The position numbers were made by a program, and so were the translations under genes. The notes under the pieces were generated by a model. That model made no database searches. It worked only from the letters and a program-made list of their open reading frames with translations, and was not told the DNA's origin. This document shows positions 35,111 through 45,097 of a DNA stretch of 64,000 nt, piece after piece; within the stretch, counting starts at the first letter, position 1; each line of letters starts with the position of its first letter. The DNA is taken from assembly GCF_902167145.1 (NCBI RefSeq), contig NC_050099.1, positions 241,750,588 to 241,814,587 on the forward strand, read 5' to 3'. The stretch comes from Zea mays. Its lineage: Eukaryota; Streptophyta; Magnoliopsida; Poales; Poaceae.

Positions 35111-36170
35111 ATTGTCTTTTTGTCAAATGGAGGACAGATGATTTGTAATCCGGACAATAAGTAAAATGTTTCATCTGGTGGTACAGCATGGTTTGCAGAG
35201 CTCCCTTTACTGTACATGCGCATCTGTAAGTTCTCTGACATGCGTATCAAATATGCAGTATGTGCGAGATATGATGTCGAATATAGGACTTGGCCAAGCT
35301 GCACTGTCGATAGCGGTCTGACATGAAAATTTGTTACGGCGGCTGCACTTTCTATTTTTGCCACTTCGTTTTTTTTTCTTTATGAAGCAGAGGCACAATC
35401 TTTCGGGGTTGACGTGGACCGTCCAACCCGATCAATCTAAAAAAAATCCCGACTAATGCAATGGGTAATTATAGACTATAGTTTTTAATCTGTAATAATC
35501 CATGAGCTATCCAAAATCTGATTCAAAGCTAAAAATACATGACCCTACGAAAAAAAACTCGACCTGATACATCAAATGGAGATACGGACCAACCTGATGC
35601 TGACTTAGCACAAGCATGCCAAATAACTCATGATCCAACCTGGACGATCTGAACCCGACGTTTGGGCAAATCTACTTCGGGGAGCTTGTTTACCTAGTCC
35701 CAAAGATTGAGTGACCTTTGGCAGCTTGTACGTGTTTCAATTCAGACAAGGGAGATGTGTACTGGTTCAAACTAAATATAGGGGGTGTTTGAAAGCAAAG
35801 TATCTTATTTCAATGTACTTTTAAGAAATTAAAGATTAAAGGTTAACATCTATCTGATGGGTTTTTACATAGAATCTTCCATTGTCAACCGACGAGAGTG
35901 CTAGAAATAGTTTAGTTGACGACTTCGAAGCTTCCATTGCCGGACGACAGAGTACTACAGTACATTTTTCAATTCTTTCATATGGTCCCACGAGGAATCT
36001 GGGGAATACATTCTGGGGAAATGCAGTTTCTCCCTCCTTTCACGGTAAGATGGACAATATCAATGGCGGCACACCAGTAGTCACTGTTCATGGTTTTATT
36101 GTGCTGTTCCTCCTCCTAGAATTCAGGATCTACTGACAGGCTATGGCCTCCCAGTACCTGCAGCGCGATG
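35111..36170. other. Intergenic DNA between Tat-1 and the 3' end of ZTP29
   Basis: AT-rich sequence without a supportable gene. It begins with the ATTGT target copy. A GGGGGTGTTTGAAAGC motif near 35781 resembles one end of a grass MITE, but no matching end was found. The part nearest 36170 is expected to contain the ZTP29 3' UTR. The 84-codon plus-strand frame at 35882-36136 has no recognisable features. Confidence 0.6.
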
Positions 36171-39100
36171 CTACAAGCTTATCTCCTTTGGTAAGCTGAC
36201 TTCCAAGAAGTACAAGCTGTCAATTAAAAGAACATGAATTAGGATTGTAACAGAATACTCAGTATGTACTGCTGTTAAAAGGCGTGTACAACAATACAAG
36301 CTCTACTACTTTGATATCAAGTTCAGCACCTTCGCAACCCTATAGGGCTATACTGCAATTGCCCCATTATATGCACTTTAGAAATGCCAATAATATTGCT
36401 GACGTCTGCAGAGACTTCTGCCGATACCTTTTATCATTTATTAGATGACAACTTAAGGCATTGGCAGCCTATTCTCTTTGCTATGCCCTAGCACCTATAT
36501 AGTGCAGTGCTAAAAACATATGAAACTAGTACCATAGATCATGCAAGCAAGCTTGTGATTTGTGAGAAAAGTAGAAAACCACTGTGAGGATTTTGACTAG
36601 TTGATGCTCTCATGCTGCAGTGCAAAAGTTATAAAAAGCCACATACGAGTCTTTTGCGGAAAGGGAAAGCAAATCCATACTGGTCATTAAGACAAAATGT
36701 TTACTCAAGGAATCCCTTTGCTTAATTTGAAGAATCGACAAACCTTGCAGACATGCAGGCCATGCCCACAAAGACAGCTTTGACAGCTTGCTTCTGGCCA
36801 CAATAGTCAAATGCAAGAGGCAGCATTTCATGCAAAGTGAGGAAAGCCATGACACCACCCACTGCACAAAGGCACAGAAGTCAACAGAGTACTCAGGTAT
36901 GGAAACATAACAAATACTATTCAATTTCCTAACGGACTGACCAGATCCAAGTAGGCCTTCAAGAATGTCAGGATTCAAACTGCTTGGAAACAACAAAGCT
37001 GCAGTAACCGAAATAACATCAGTGCTAAATAAGGTACCATATCATAGATAGCTTTGGATCTAGTTTGCGTCTGAAGGACACAATTACAATAGGAGGGTTC
37101 AGGAATTAGCATACCTACAGCAACCACTCCTAGTGGTTCAGCCAAACCAGAGAATGCTGCCGTATAAAATGCCTTTTTTTTGCTGTGACATTACAGAAAC
37201 ATAGGAATATCAGAATAGAAGGCCCGACAAATACAAGAATAGTTAAAACATTATGAGCAAGCATCACAAACAAAAGAAAATGCTAGCTAACATCTGCTTT
37301 CTTCCTATAATTAGCTCAAGTTCTCAACTTGGACAACATACATATATCACATTCATGGAAGATTTGAACTGATGGTATTTTAGGATTATTTTAGAGAAAC
37401 TTTTTGCCCGCAAATTAGATATATTCAACGCTAGATTCATCTCTGAAGGCTGCTGTGAAAAAAATAAATTTCATTGACCACCAATCTCTGCATGAGATAA
37501 CAAGTACCTTTTGGTAGCAAAATAGATTGGAAGAGCTACAGCAACCCCCTGAAAAGGTATCAAATTGGTAAGTAGTTTTTTAATCGAGCACACAGGAGAC
37601 CTGTATATCATTATGTTAAGGAAGAGGAGTCTAGACCAAAGTGTTAAGTAGTTAGTATATTGAACTGGGCAAAATGAACCGAACTGGATGAAACTCAACA
37701 TTTATCCAAATAAAAGATACAAATATACAGAAGAAAATAACATGAATGTTTTCGAGAGAAAAAAAGAAAATAACATGAATGACATCCATAACAAATATGC
37801 CAACATATCATCATTGCCCAGTTATCATTTTTATGCGTATAGCATCTATTCTCTTCATAAAATGAGAATCTTTAATTCCTCAGTTGTATTTTTTATCTTT
37901 CAAAGTTTAAAATATATTCTGCTAAGTGCTAATACTATTTAGAAACATATTCTTTTTAATACTGCTTCAGATGCTACCTGATTCTGGCAAAACTCATACA
38001 GTTTGAAACTAAAAGAAATGGATCAAAGGATTATCAGATACCCAGCAAAATTCAGAAGCTGGTTTATCACACAGAACTTAAGATTCACTGTGAGTCCATG
38101 ATATACATTAATTTGCACATGTAAAGGTAACCATAACAATTTGGCATTCATATTGACCATGAAATTTAAAAGCTTTACAACAAAGATAAAACTTGTGCCA
38201 TTTGAATCTTACTGCATGTGCAAATGCATCCAAGAGCTGAATAGTTATGTGTGACAATAATTCAAATTTTAGAAAATCTGTCATATAACGACAAAAGCTG
38301 AATAGTTGAATTTTGTACCTCTGGTATGTTATGTAAGGCAATAGCAACAGCCAAGTTCAGGCCCACATGAAGACCCTGCATTTTTTTATTGTGACAAAAA
38401 CAATCACTTCAAGCACAAAAACAATCATAATAAATAAAAACACTTGGAACACAGCATGAGGTTTAGGGCAGAGCCCTTCCAGAACTAACAAAGCTAGGCC
38501 AAAAATGGAGGGCACACAGCAATAAGTCCTACAGTTCTCTGTTTGAAGAAATGCAGGGCACAATCAATTCCACCTTTGCAATGAACCAAAAATGGAATAT
38601 ACAAAAGGAATAGCAAGACAAGCAGCATTTTGAAAGGAACTAAAACAACTCATTCCAGAAGCTGTAACCTATAGGAAAAATCATAAAATCATAGATTATG
38701 TTCCTGGAGTACAGATCAGCAGATCAAATCATCAAAATGCTCAGAAGGGATGGTGATTCCTCAGACTTTCCATCCCAAGCCAAAGAGTGCCAGTGACTTC
38801 TACATACTTGATAGTAAGTTCATTTGTTCATAAATCTACCCATCCTAGGGCATTTACAATTTATGTAAGACTATAAAATTTGCAAGATGGGAGCTTATGG
38901 TAAATAATTACAACATATACACAGATTAAAATGAATGATTAAATAAGTTATATTTGATAGCAGGGATCTGAATTTCAATCTCAAAAGCAAATAACAGAGA
39001 GTATCATTAATTAAACAGTTAAGAACAAATTATTTGGACAAAGAACTAAAGGAATAATTGTTGCTTTAGTTTTGTTATTTAAGCTATTATACTGATGTAT

Positions 39101-40907
39101 ATACTCAAGCCGAGACATTCTAGAATACATTTCAATCTGCACATCGATGAATAACAGGGAGAGTACCACTAGTTCAACCATTTAAGAATTAATTAAATAG
39201 ATAATTGACCAAAGAAAAGAATGTTATTTCAGTAATTCAAAACCCAAAAGGTGGTTAGACAGTTAGTGATTTAAGCTATAATGCTGGCATAACTGTACTA
39301 AGGTATTACCTTGACAGATCCAAGAAATACAGCCATTCCCTCTGGAAGATTATGCAAGCTAATTCCTGCAATAAGAGCATTTGCCAATTAAAATGATTGC
39401 AGCTTCAAGGAAGCAAAGCTGCGCAAAATATTGCTAGAAGATACAGCAAGAAATGAAACAGTCGAAATAATTATGTCATCCAAATTTCGAAACTAATATC
39501 AAGGGGTGCATTTTCTTAAATAAGGGCACTGAATGATTTCATAAGGCATTTGTGTTTCTTACCAACAGCAGTGATAATACCACTGAATAGCACTTGCCGG
39601 CGATGTTTTCTCATCATATCTTTACCTGATACACCATCATCAGCCTGCTTTCCTCAAGCCAAACAAAGAGAACTAAATTCTGTTCAGCTTTCCTATTTTA
39701 GTGAGGAAACAAATTGATCTGGCATAAGAAAATCAGTAAGGGCTGTTCATTCCAACCTCTTTCTCGCTTGGATCAGCTGGTGGCGAAAAATCTGGCTCTG
39801 GGATAAACTTAATAATGAAACCGAAGAAAAGAACCCCTGCAAAAAACTGCAGTTGCTCCTTGTTATGTGGACAGATGAACGCTAGATGAGCTTGGATTGA
39901 AGAACTATAAGCAGGTTATGGCTCACCCAGAGGTTCCCCTTCAAGAAGCCAATAGAATTCAGGGCATTGTGTGCCAGGTCTAGAAAGGAGATGCTGAGCA
40001 TAAGTCCAGCAGCAAAACCCTGTAGTGAGTTTCAACAGCATATAGAGCCTTAGCAGCTAAACAACCTACTCGAAGAGGATATCTGAAGTTACTTGATAGT
40101 TTCTCACCTGTAGAAGCCCGAGCACTTTAAGGTTAGGGGCAGGATTCAAAACGACAAACAGTGCACCTGAAACAGAGAATTCAAACCCAGATGCAGTGGG
40201 TGAAGTTGCTAAAAAAACTCAAATGCACACAAGGCGTCACCATTACGATTTGATGAACGAAAAGTAAGGCTGGGCATCCTGAGGTAGTTCATCAAATCAC
40301 CATGGCAACACTTGTATCACAAAAGTAAGTACAACGTGGACGAGGTCGTAGCTATATGTAATATTTAACCAAGCAAGAGTAGTCCTAAACTGAGGCAGCT
40401 GTGCTACTTGGTTCCCATTCGAAACTTGAGGAGTAACCCATTAATTTTACAGGTGGAGGAACGATTTTCCATCACTTGATAGCGAGTGAATAAAATCATA
40501 CGGTAAGGTGTTCCACAATTTTATTGGTAATAACAGAGGCAACAGAGTTGTATAGACACCGGAATTATGGTTACGCTAGACTGCTAGTTGCTCGCCCCCC
40601 CCGACCAGTACGAGAAACGCCTATCCTATCCTATGAATGCGGAACACTAGTCAATCGCATCTGAGTACACTGCTCCAGACCGCGCAGCCCAAGCTGGGCG
40701 CGAGGAAATTGGACTGCAACCAGCGGCAGCCAGTGGGTCTCCGCTAGCATCGAAATCCTAGGAACCGCAGCACGGCGGCAAGCAATCGGAAATTCAGCAA
40801 CCGCGGAGCCGAGAGTCGGGCGTGCGTGCCGTACCGATGGCGGTGCTGAGGCCGCCGACGAACGAGAGCCCGAGCGCCCTGTAGAAGACATGCAGCTGCA
40901 GGTCCAT
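36171..40907 (-). CDS. ZTP29: ZTP29, ZIP-family zinc transporter
   Basis: Coding exons on the minus strand, in order: 40907-40835, 40166-40108, 40019-39927, 39846-39757, 39644-39563, 39365-39310, 38375-38319, 37548-37508, 37182-37115, 36998-36942, 36861-36744, 36216-36171. All borders have GT/AG and phases agree; the total is 840 nt, or 279 residues plus stop. The protein is highly hydrophobic with about eight membrane segments. ZIP signatures are HNFPEG (residues 137-142, TM4), HNIPEG (166-171, TM5) and LHEMLP (235-240). The N-terminus MDLQLHVFYRALGLSFVGG is the first membrane segment. Family knowledge: ZTP29 moves zinc, with an endoplasmic-reticulum role reported in Arabidopsis. No lesion is seen and introns look free of large insertions. 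It converges on OEP80. Confidence 0.95.
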
Positions 40908-41117
40908 TCGCCCGACGCAGCTCCGCTGCCCGTGCTAGGGTTTGGGCTTTGGGTGTCGAGGATTCGGGGGGAGAGGGAGAGACGAGGGAGTGAGGGAGGA
41001 GGGGAGCGGTTAGCGAGCTTGGCGTGAGCCTCCGCGACCGCGAGGAACGTGGTTTGACTTGAACTGGAAAGTGAAAGGTGGAGGAGACGGGACTACGGGA
41101 GGGGAGGACTGAGGAGG

Positions 41118-41131
41118 CTATTTATATATAT
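41118..41131 (-). promoter_or_regulatory. TATA box candidate of ZTP29
   Basis: On the minus strand TATATATATAAATAG lies about 210 bp upstream of the ZTP29 ATG (40907). A purine/pyrimidine-rich 5' UTR (40960-41010) lies in between. Confidence 0.55.
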
Positions 41132-41241
41132 AGCAAACATGAGTGGGGAATTTTTCACTTTTGGTCTCGTTGGCATCGCATATGGAGTATTGGGGAATTT
41201 CACTTCCTTTGTGTCGGATTATACTCGAAATCGTTCCAGCT

Positions 41242-41570
41242 AAGGCCTTGTCGTTTGTGTCGAATTGATGGGTCGGAACGATTCCTAACCGGATTGCTTC
41301 TCTAATTTATATAAACTTTGATTAGCTAGAACGATTCCGGGTGCAATCCGACGCAAACGAACAAGGACTAAAGTCTTGTTTGTTTGTGCCGGATTGGAGG
41401 TTCGGAACGATTTCTAACCGGATTGCTTCTCTAATTTATATAAACTTTGATTAGTCGGAACGATTCCGACGCAAATGAACAAGGCCTAATTAAAGTTCAT
41501 ATAAATTAGAGAAGCAATCCGGTTAGGAATCGTTCCAACCCACCAATCCGGCACAAACTATAAGGCCTAA
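41242..41570. mobile_element. Cluster of three related MITE units upstream of ZTP29
   Basis: Three units share the core CGGATTGCTTCTCTAATTTA: 41242-41369, 41370-41488 and, inverted, 41489-41570. The first has terminal inverted repeats AAGGCCTTGTCGTTTGTGTCG and, from the other end, GTCCTTGTTCGTTTGCGTCG. The second shows the same pattern. The third is an inverted partial unit ending TAAGGCCTAA. Together they can fold into a long hairpin between 41400-41480 and 41490-41565. They are non-coding, in the ZTP29 distal promoter. Confidence 0.65.
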
Positions 41571-42245
41571 AAGATGTAAATTTTGTGTACGTCGGCTTTG
41601 TTTCCGAAGATGTCGAATCTAGCAGCTGATTCGCGCGATTATTATGTTATTATTATTTTTAAGTAATTATTGTAGGGTGGTCCTACAGTATTCTTTGTAT
41701 TAAAAAATTATGTACAAAATAAAGGTACTCGTTGGTGATCCCAACCAATATCTTGGAATTCTGCATCAACCACAACTATTTGCAACCGCAGTGACGACTG
41801 ACATTTGCGGCATGACTCATGATGCAAAGCATAACTGCTCCATTCTCTTTTTCTTTTCTCCACATCGTTTAGGTATCCTCTGATTCAAACAATGCAATGA
41901 CCTGAGGAGCTACGTCAGCATGTGTCCATGGATAAAACAACAGTAGAATTACAAAACCAAATTGGCATCATTCTGAATTCTGATTCAAACAAAACGGTAG
42001 GATCGCAAAAACCAAATTGGGATCATAGTATTAGCATCGATCAGGCAGGATTACAGAAACGAAACCCCCTTGGCGACCCACACATCACCAAGGAAGGAAC
42101 GAAGGAAGGAACAACAGACGATCACATAATTAGGCAACCGCAAGCAATAAATAAATAAATAAAACAACGATTAATTAATTATTAATCGGGTGAACCAAAC
42201 ACGATGCTCCATCCCAGGTTTCCCGCACTCCGCGCGGTACGTCGC
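41571..42245. other. Intergenic DNA between MITE cluster and arabinogalactan-peptide gene
   Basis: AT-rich sequence. An (AAAT)n microsatellite lies at about 42145-42162. The right part probably holds the 3' UTR of the minus-strand arabinogalactan-peptide gene. The 78-codon plus-strand frame at 41922-42158 is not supported as a gene. Confidence 0.5.
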
Positions 42246-42467
42246 TCAGTGGAGGAAGGAGGCGAGGAAGGAGACGACGAGCGCCGCGGCGGCGGGCACT
42301 GCGGCGGCGGCGGCGGCGCTGGCGGAAGGGCCAGCCGCACCGCCGGCCGCGCCGGCGGCCGCGCCGGCGGGCGCCTCGGAGGGCGACTCGGAGGCGACCT
42401 CGGCCAGCACGGCGGTGGCGGAGGCGGCGGCGACGAGCGCGGCGCAGAGGACCTTCTTCATCTCCAT
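42246..42467 (-). CDS. Arabinogalactan peptide (AGP23-like), GPI-anchored
   Basis: Single exon of 73 residues. Residues 1-22 (MEMKKVLCAALVAAASATAV) form a signal peptide with likely cleavage near LAEV. The short mature part has Ser-Pro, Ala-Pro and Gly-Pro dipeptides suited to proline hydroxylation and arabinogalactan addition, and is unusually Ala/Gly-rich. The C-terminus (AAAALVVSFLASFLH) is a hydrophobic GPI-addition signal. The length and the MEMKKV start are typical of AG peptides, which sit at the outer face of the plasma membrane or in the wall, often in pollen. The start is fixed by the signal peptide. The plus-strand frames across this GC-rich stretch are shadows. Confidence 0.85.
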   Translation of the reverse strand: MEMKKVLCAALVAAASATAVLAEVASESPSEAPAGAAAGAAGGAAGPSASAAAAAAVPAAAALVVSFLASFLH

Positions 42468-42625
42468 GGCTGCTGGTGCTGGCCGGGTCGCTTGCTGCTG
42501 GATTGGTCCAAGGAAGCCGGCCTCGCGCTCGAGGAGATGTTATTAGTTATTCGGTGGAATTGGGAGACTGCTTTTCGACGGTGATCTCTCTCTCAATTGC
42601 TTCTCCTGCTTCAGGACGGGGCGCC

Positions 42626-42635
42626 GCTTTATAGG
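42626..42635 (-). promoter_or_regulatory. TATA box candidate of the arabinogalactan-peptide gene
   Basis: CTATAAAGCG on the minus strand, about 160 bp upstream of the ATG at 42467, in a GC-rich promoter. Confidence 0.65.
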
Positions 42636-42910
42636 AGCTGCGAGGCGACGGCGCGAGCGGCCGCGAGCGAAGCAAGGGCGGCGGTTCGTTCGCTGCCGGG
42701 CTGGCCGTGGGTTTGCTGCATGCTTGCCGGAAATAGGGTGGATTAGCTGGTTAGTTTGCAAAAAAAAAACAAAAAAAAAACTGGATGGTTGGAGTCGGTT
42801 TAGCGGTGGTTCTCCACTTCTTGGAGCGTGACTGGCGGCTGGCGGGGCGCATGCGCATCCAGTGGATGTCCAGTGTTTCCGGAAACACGATAGTCTTTCC
42901 GATCAATTCT
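42636..42910. other. Upstream region of the arabinogalactan-peptide gene
   Basis: GC-rich proximal promoter up to about 42720, then an A-rich run (42762-42780) and mixed sequence. No further gene is seen. Confidence 0.4.
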
Positions 42911-42912
42911 AA

Positions 42913-43362
42913 TTTACTCCCTCCGGTCCAGAAGCGGGCCTAGACATTTAAGATTAGGTATTTAAAAATTTAAAAGATCAAAGAAATTAGTTCTCTAACA
43001 CTATTTTTTTAATACATTATTAACAAATTACTATAGATCACCAAAAACTTGGATATTCAATGAATACCCATGAATCACTCCTGAGCCCGCCCCTGCTCCC
43101 GTCCCGTGTCTTATCAGTTGTTGTTTAGGATAATCGTATGGTTTCTAAAATATAGTTTGATCAATATTTTTATTAAAATATAAATAAGCACTTAATACAT
43201 TTATATCATTATTAAAATATTTTTAATATAAATTGATACATATAAATATTAGGTTTTAAAACTAAATAACAAAGTAGTTATTTGTACTTAAAATTTTATA
43301 AGTTTAGCTTAAATCTTGTCCAAAACGATAAATAATAGGACACTTGAGAGAGTACTCAATGT
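42913..43362. mobile_element. Stowaway-like MITE relics
   Basis: TTTACTCCCTCCGGTCC at about 42911 and CTCCCGTCCCGTGTCTTATC at 43094 match the common grass Stowaway end CTCCCTCCGTCCC. The following AT-rich body and ATAATAGGACACTTGAGAGAGTACT near 43335-43360 look like a decayed opposite end. Boundaries are uncertain. Confidence 0.45.
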
Positions 43363-43384
43363 TTAAAACTACTCCATCTTCACC

Positions 43385-43542
43385 TAGGGGTGACAATATG
43401 CTCTAAATTTTACGTTATAAAATTTAAGGATCAGATCAAATTATAATCGAACTCTATTTCTATTTATTCTTGAACTAAAAATAATTTAGAGTCCTAACAA
43501 AGTGTGGAGGAACATTTGGATCGCGATCCATTACCACCCCTA
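43385..43542. mobile_element. hAT-type MITE (158 bp)
   Basis: Starts TAGGGGTGACAATATG and, from the other end, TAGGGGTGGTAATGGATC. The flanking 8 bp are TCTTCACC (43377-43384) and CCTCCACC (43543-43550), 6 of 8 matching, consistent with an aged hAT target duplication. Non-coding. Confidence 0.6.
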
Positions 43543-43550
43543 CCTCCACC

Positions 43551-43976
43551 GTAGAACAACTTTAAAAATCTCTAATCCTATAAAAACACGAGTTTCGTAT
43601 ATCGTGCGTCGTGGTGTACAAAGTTAGCCATTGTCTTTCTCTATTGAGTAAAGTACACCACATATCCTTAAACTTGTTCGATCGTGTCATTCAGGTCTCA
43701 AACTCTCAAAACAAATTTTTAGGTCCTTAACTTCTCAGTTGTGTCATCTAGGTTTCCAAACTCTTAGAACGGAACTTTAGTTATCTAAACTTTTTCGAGG
43801 ACACTACATGTCAAAACAAATCCAATCCCGCAACATGAGCCTGTGTGGCGCTGCTGACGTGGATAATCGATGTTGTAAACATAGACTAGATTTTTGTTGG
43901 CGCCAAGTTTTTTTTGGCAATTTGACTCCTGAATTGTCTTACACATTTTTAAGGTATATATAAGTATGAGGGTGTC
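43551..43976. other. Unclassified repeat-like intergenic DNA
   Basis: The stretch around 43645-43800 has three roughly repeated phrases of the type 'AAACTCTCAAAAC...AGGTC', recalling a dispersed grass repeat, but I cannot name it. The 137-codon minus-strand frame at 43785-44198 crosses repeat boundaries and is rejected. Confidence 0.35.
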
Positions 43977-44466
43977 GGGGGTAAACACGCAGGGATTTAG
44001 AGTGGTTCGGGCCACCGGAGCGTAATACCCTGCGTCCACTTGTGAGTTGTATTGTTGATGATGTCTGAGTCCTTGAGTTCGTATCACATGTGCCCCCCTT
44101 TTATAGTACAAGGAGGCACGTATAAAGGTGTTGAGTGCCGACAGGTGGCCAAATGATCTAGTATTAAATGATGTACAACATAGAACATTAAATGTCATGG
44201 CATATGGAGATCTTCTGACCAGACGTGCCTTTGTCCCATTTGGCGGCGCGAGTTAGCTACGATGTGGAGTCGGTCATGCTGACGTGCATAGGAGTCGGTT
44301 ACTCTTACATGCGCAGGAGTTATGATGATAGACCCGAGCTGTTGTCACCGATCAGTGTTGTAGAGGACACTTTGCCCAAGCCAATAGTTGTTCATGATGG
44401 CACCGCCCATGCGCGGGCCTAAGACACAACTGTCCGCCTCGGTAACATGCGGTTTGCTGGACTGCC
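43977..44466 (+). mobile_element. Unclassified LTR remnant, left half (split by Tat-2)
   Basis: Starts TGTCGGGGGTAAACACGCAG and continues with GGTTCGGGCCACCGGAGCG, phrases typical of grass gypsy LTRs. It ends at the CTGCC target copy (44462-44466) of the Tat-2 insertion and resumes at 54107. The segment GTCCGCCTCGGTAAC occurs on both sides of the break (44436 and 54138), as in an internally repeated LTR. Confidence 0.55.
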
Positions 44467-45053
44467 TGTTGGGGTCGTGCTTCGGTGCGCCGAAGGTCTC
44501 ACACGAAGAAGCAGCTTCGGCTGAAGTCGTCTCCAAGAGATGGCCGAAGGTCCCTTTTCATGGAGCTTCGGCGTTTTAAACCGACATAGAGATAGAATGA
44601 CCTTTTTATACATATAGGTCTGAGTCAATGCTGTAAACTTTCGCAAGGGGCATAATTGTAATTTGTCACAGGCTGCGACCTGTGCCTATAAATAGATGAA
44701 CAGTACCTCTGTACTGTTCACGTGAACTTGTCATTTGCTTTCGCGTCACGCTTGTACTTTTGCCTTCCGCAGGACCGAAGGTACATTTGTAATTCAAAGT
44801 CATTTATATTCATTAGTACAAGTAGAGATAATTCTATGACAATATTTAAATGTTTATTTCATATTCTATGATTTATGTGAATGCTTCATTCTTCGTTGTT
44901 ATGCTTACGAAGGTATGTCCTTCGTAACCTTCGTCCGAGATGCTTTATATCCCGAAGGGATATATCGTTATGGAGGACGAAGGACCTTAACACTTAACAT
45001 TTTTTGTGTTGCCTTGTTCTTAATTCTTAGCATTTGAGAACAAGTCACCAACA
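44467..45053 (+). repeat. Tat-2 5' LTR (587 bp)
   Basis: Begins TGTTGGGGTCGTGCTTCGG and ends GTCACCAACA. TATA box CTATAAATA at 44686-44694. The sequence is rich in CTTCGG/CCGAAG motifs, which also recur through pol. Confidence 0.93.
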
Positions 45054-45097
45054 TTGGCGCCCACCTCCGGTCAACTCACTTCCACCTTTCTGAGCTG

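Noticed and set aside
36610..36996. 128-codon minus-strand frame in ZTP29
   Set aside because: Read-through of exons 10 and 11 and the intron between them in mixed frames. The spliced model explains the same bases.
40631..40891. 86-codon minus-strand frame overlapping ZTP29 exon 1
   Set aside because: It is in a different frame from the transporter exon and continues into the intron.
42190..42584. Plus-strand frames opposite the arabinogalactan-peptide gene
   Set aside because: The minus strand has a signal peptide, AG-peptide composition, a GPI signal and a TATA box. The plus frames are GC-rich shadows.
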